64,000 bases of DNA, from positions 222,105,711 through 222,169,710 of the forward strand of contig CM057460.1 of assembly GCA_030035585.1 (NCBI GenBank). The letters are read 5' to 3'. This document shows, piece after piece, positions 33,467 to 64,000 of the stretch (positions are counted from its first letter, which is position 1; the number at the start of each line of letters is the position of its first letter). Origin of the DNA: Dugong dugon. Its lineage: Eukaryota; Chordata; Mammalia; Sirenia; Dugongidae. The translations under genes and the position numbers were made by a program. The notes beneath the pieces were generated by a model, which was not told the origin of the DNA, searched no databases, and was given only the letters and a program-made list of their open reading frames with translations.

Positions 33467-33934
33467 TTACGTTACTTTAGAAGTAACATAAGCCTCAGAA
33501 CTTGTCTTGAAACACTGGGTGCACCAGGAATGCGGGCCATGGACCAGGCCACGCCACCTTAACACACCATCACCCTCTGTCAGTCCAAAGCAGCAAGGTC
33601 TGTGGTGTGGGATGGAAGATTAACACCAGCCAGGGTGTGCGCGACTCCTAAGAGTCAGGTTCCGGGTGGGGGTAAGGGGGTCTCCTTGGGCTGAAGGCAA
33701 AGGCTGTGAAATCCATCAGGAAGTGTCAGGAGAACGAGAGACAGAGCTGGGAACAGACAGAACCCCACAGAAGGCAGGACTGCCCCCTGAACATCTTGGC
33801 AAGAGGCAGGTCAGGGGATCATGTGCCGCAACACTGGGACCACCCGCTTACCCAGCTGCAAGAAGTGACAAAAGGGTCATCACAAATCACAGATCTCACA
33901 CTTTTATTAACACGTGTTTCCTCGGAGGGAAGTG

Positions 33935-34255
33935 GCAATTTAGTGGTAGAATTCTCACCTTCTGTGTGGGAGACTCAGCTTCAATTCCCAGTCAATGCAC
34001 CTCATACGCAGCCACCACCTACCTGTCTGTGGAGGCTTGTGTGTTGCTATAATGCAGGTTGCAGCTGGGCTTCCAGGCTAAGACAGACTAAGAAGAAAGG
34101 CCTGGTGATCTACTTGTGAAAACCAGCCAATGAAAACCCTGTGGATCACAACAGTCCTGTCTACAGCCAATCATTATGATGGTGCAGAGCCAGGCAGCGT
34201 TTCTTCTTTCTGTTGTGCCTGGGGTCACCATGAGTTAAACACCTACTCACAGCAG
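33935..34255 (+). repeat. tRNA-Gly-headed AfroSINE
   Basis: TTTAGTGGTAGAATTCTCAC head, GCAGCCACCACCTACCTGTC linker, 'AAGAAAGGCCTGGTGATCTA' body and TTGTGCCTGGGGTCACCATG tail. Confidence 0.85.
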
Positions 34256-35110
34256 CTAACGTGTATCCTCTTTACTCGAATTAGCATTTTTGGTTAATTT
34301 ACATGAAGCAAATCAACCTGTCTCTAATAAAATTTTAAACAGAAAAATATCAATATTTCCTTAGCCTCTTAGCTTCCTGGCTGGGTCTTTTCACTGAAAT
34401 CAGCATCACCCAAAAGGAAAATCACCTCCCAAGGTAGTTCTAATATGGAATATGGAGCTGAAAACAACGTCAAGTGCTTTGCTCAGCTGGACATTTGGAT
34501 ATATTTAAGGATATTACTGTCTAACACAAAAATGTGTGCTTTTTTTTTTTAGTAACTATGACTTTGTTTTGGGTAATTTTTATACATTTTGGCGTAAAGG
34601 ACCCAGTCACCTGTCATGGATTGAGGACCTGCTGGATTAGGGGATGCAAAGAATAAGAAATGATTTCTGTTCTTAAGCCCGGGGAAAGCTCACCACATCC
34701 TTCTCTCCCACCCAGTCATGGTTCCACGGCAACGGGATTGGGATGATTGAAGGAGGCAGCTCTGAAACCATTGAGCTAGCAGGGACTTCAGGAGACAGCT
34801 TTAGGGGGTGGGATCTGGGCTTGGTTTGGCTGGATATGAGGGAGAAAAGCCTGGATCTGGGTCTGAAGCAAAGCGAGGTGGGAGTGAGGGAGATGACCTT
34901 TCAAGGGTCATCCTTGGGGCATCCCTGGGAGCAGATGGGACCAAACAGAGAGTAGATCTACCCAGCCCCCACCCCCATCCATGTGCCCTCTGACCTGCAC
35001 CCCACCCTTGCCTCTGCCGCACGGCGACCACCCCAACATCACTCCCATACAAGGAAATGCAGGATGGTGAATGAATCACTCGCCATGGTGAACATCAGCG
35101 ATTCCATAAA
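34256..35110. other. Downstream flank of TMPRSS2, nothing recognised
   Basis: Single-copy-looking sequence between the last SINE and the TMPRSS2 polyA site. No exon, ORF with homology or named repeat is seen. Confidence 0.4.
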
Positions 35111-35114
35111 TATT

Positions 35115-36693
35115 TGGGAAAAAAATCATATAATTTATTAGCAGGATATTTCACAATTGAAATTTACAGTTTAGAAGAGATACAAAACAGAAGACAAACA
35201 ACGGGTCACATAAATAAAAGGAAGCACTGGAGAAGACACGTTTCCACCACAACAACGCATTTTCACACCTGGGGTGGGGAGCGGGCACCCTGCAGGGCAG
35301 CGTGTCTGCTAATTCTTGCCTGAGCCTCCAAGCTTACGTGCATGATGCTGTAGTGACCTTCCATTTCAATGGGAAGTCCTAGCAGTAGAACCATTCACTT
35401 CATTCTTGAAAACCAGTGCCCTTGGAAAGGAGGTGGGACCATGGAAAGTAGTCCTCAGGGAAGAGCACTGACGTTTCAGACTAGGCAATGAACAAGGGAC
35501 AGTTCCCTGCAGTGGAAATGAAGGGCTTGGAGAGGGCCTGGGAGGCCCGAACACATCCTTTTCATCTTTGTCACAAACACAGGTGACTTTCTTCAGCACA
35601 TTCATTTGCTAACATGGCGTTAGGAGTCAGGTGTTGTGAAGAAGTAGCTCAGATCACTCCCGCTTTGCAAAGACAAGAACAGTTTCAAAGAGCCGAGCGT
35701 AGGTGAACTGCTTGTGGGCATCAAAAGGCAAAGATTCCATCTGAGCACTGAGGTAGCCACATGTAGGAACGCTGCATGCAAACAGTGCATCTGGAATGGG
35801 GCGTCCCTGATTGCCCAGGTGCCCTCAGTCGTGCACGTGGTTAACAGGAGGGTCAGCCTGGCACCCAGTGGCCCCCATTCTGAGGACCCAGGGAGCCTGC
35901 ACCACCTGCAAGGAGGCTGGGAGGCAGAGGGGCGGGGAGTAAGGCTGTCTCCACCCACGGAGCCCCCTACACTACACGCAGGGGTCGTGGGCCAGTGGTT
36001 GGTCAGGAACTTGGAGTGGGGGAGGTCTGGGGTGAACATGTTTTGCCATCAGTGTTCTGCTCCAAGGGCTCCGTCCACACTCCGCCCACACAAGAAGAAG
36101 AAAAAGGTCATTGACGCCCTTATAGGTGATCATCACACCATTGCCCATGAAGGCTGGTCCCTTAGCTCCAGCCACTGTCTGGGGCTGCTCAGAAGGCATT
36201 GAAAATGACCAGCAAATGCCTGGCATGAGGGAGGCATGGGGCTTCCCCGGCGGGGTTGGGGGGCTTCCTGGGCCTGCAATTCCCCCAGCTCTCTCCAGAG
36301 GGCGCATTTCCTTTTCTGCCTCAAGCCGTCCAGCAGCTGAGAGGTCCCCATCTCCCAGTTCTCCCCAAAGTAGGCTTCGTGGTGGGCTCAGCAGGAAGAC
36401 CCCAGCAGGGCATCCCCAGCCCTCCCCGCGCTGGCTCCATGGGCCTTGATGTGTTTGACCCCAGGGGCCCACGCCCAGCCGGGCCAGCCACCCCTCTGGA
36501 CAGGTGTTGGGGCCCCACACCATGTGGGGGAGAGCGGGCCCCAGAGGATCATCTGTGGAAAGCGCCCAGTCAGCCAAGTTCACTGTTTAAGAGGAATCAA
36601 AGGACCTTCCAATCACCAACAACAACATGCAAAGCTCCGGGAATTAAAAACAGCCTTCCATCTTCCTGTGCAGTGGTTTCACGGACGTATGGA

Positions 36694-36705
<12 letters not shown>
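35115..36705 (-). CDS. TMPRSS2: TMPRSS2 last exon: three codons, stop and 3'-UTR
   Basis: The acceptor GAACAG ends at 36706. The exon adds A-N-S and TAA (36705-36694), the same C-terminus as the mouse protein. The 3'-UTR then runs to about 35115. Its start (TAAACAGTGAACTTG) and its end (TTTCAATTGTGAAA, TAATAAATTAT) match what I recall of the human TMPRSS2 3'-UTR. Only 36694-36705 is coding. GC-rich open frames inside the UTR are incidental. Confidence 0.88.
35134..35139 (-). terminator. TMPRSS2: TMPRSS2 polyadenylation signal AATAAA
   Basis: AATAAA on the minus strand, followed about 15 nt later by a T-rich tract. It sits in sequence homologous to the end of the human TMPRSS2 3'-UTR. Cleavage is expected near 35115-35120. 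Confidence 0.8.
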
Positions 36706-63889
<27,184 letters not shown>

Positions 63890-64000
63890 TCATGTGGAGA
63901 AGCAAGGATAGCCCACAGTGCCCACCAAGGACTGATGTCGTGTGTTTTCCAAGACCCAGGTTACAAGAGGGAATAAAGACAGCCCCACAGCGCCCCCTAA

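Overview
The window is mammalian nuclear DNA carrying the MX2/MX1 interferon-effector genes and the TMPRSS2 protease gene, the segment that corresponds to human 21q22.3. More than forty SINE copies share a tRNA-like head and a tail ending in 'GGAATCGACTCGACGGCAAC', and there is an RTE-type LINE fragment. These are AfroSINE-type repeats, so the host is an afrotherian (elephant or a close relative is my guess). All genes lie on the minus strand and every coding exon is flanked by AG/GT splice sites that I read directly.

Layout on the + coordinate axis. 1-7.8 kb: 5' part of MX1 (promoter with ISRE near 7.77 kb, two 5'-UTR exons, start-codon exon at 4.6 kb, coding exons at 1.6-1.8 kb and 0.3-0.45 kb); the rest of MX1 is left of the window. 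7.9-14.9 kb: intergenic, with an L1 3' end, a CpG island at 10.9-11.65 kb carrying its own tandem ISRE-like motif, SINEs and LTRs. 14.9-27.1 kb: eight exons of the 3' half of MX2, from the G4 motif TKPD to the C-terminus, with two independent 1-nt frameshifts. The exons coding the start codon, P-loop and switch regions are not found. 27.1-35.1 kb: repeat-rich intergenic DNA. 35.1-64 kb: TMPRSS2 from its polyA site back to the LDLRA exon, ten exons, all intact in reading frame; the cytoplasmic and transmembrane exons lie right of the window.

The main result is structural. In human, MX2 and MX1 point toward TMPRSS2, so MX1 and TMPRSS2 converge. Here TMPRSS2, truncated MX2 and MX1 all point the same way, and the 3' end of TMPRSS2 faces the broken edge of MX2. 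One inversion with one breakpoint inside MX2 and the other between MX1 and TMPRSS2 explains the order, the orientation and the missing MX2 exons together. The two frameshifts in what remains of MX2 fit a dead gene. An assembly misjoin could explain the order but not the frameshifts.

MX1 encodes a dynamin-like antiviral GTPase and TMPRSS2 a type II transmembrane serine protease; they share a locus, not a pathway. The rest of the window is introns and intergenic DNA packed with AfroSINEs (two head types), MaLR/MLT1-type LTRs, L1 3' ends, old hAT-type elements, MIRs, microsatellites and one intronic minisatellite. I saw no tRNA or rRNA gene, CRISPR array or prokaryotic feature.
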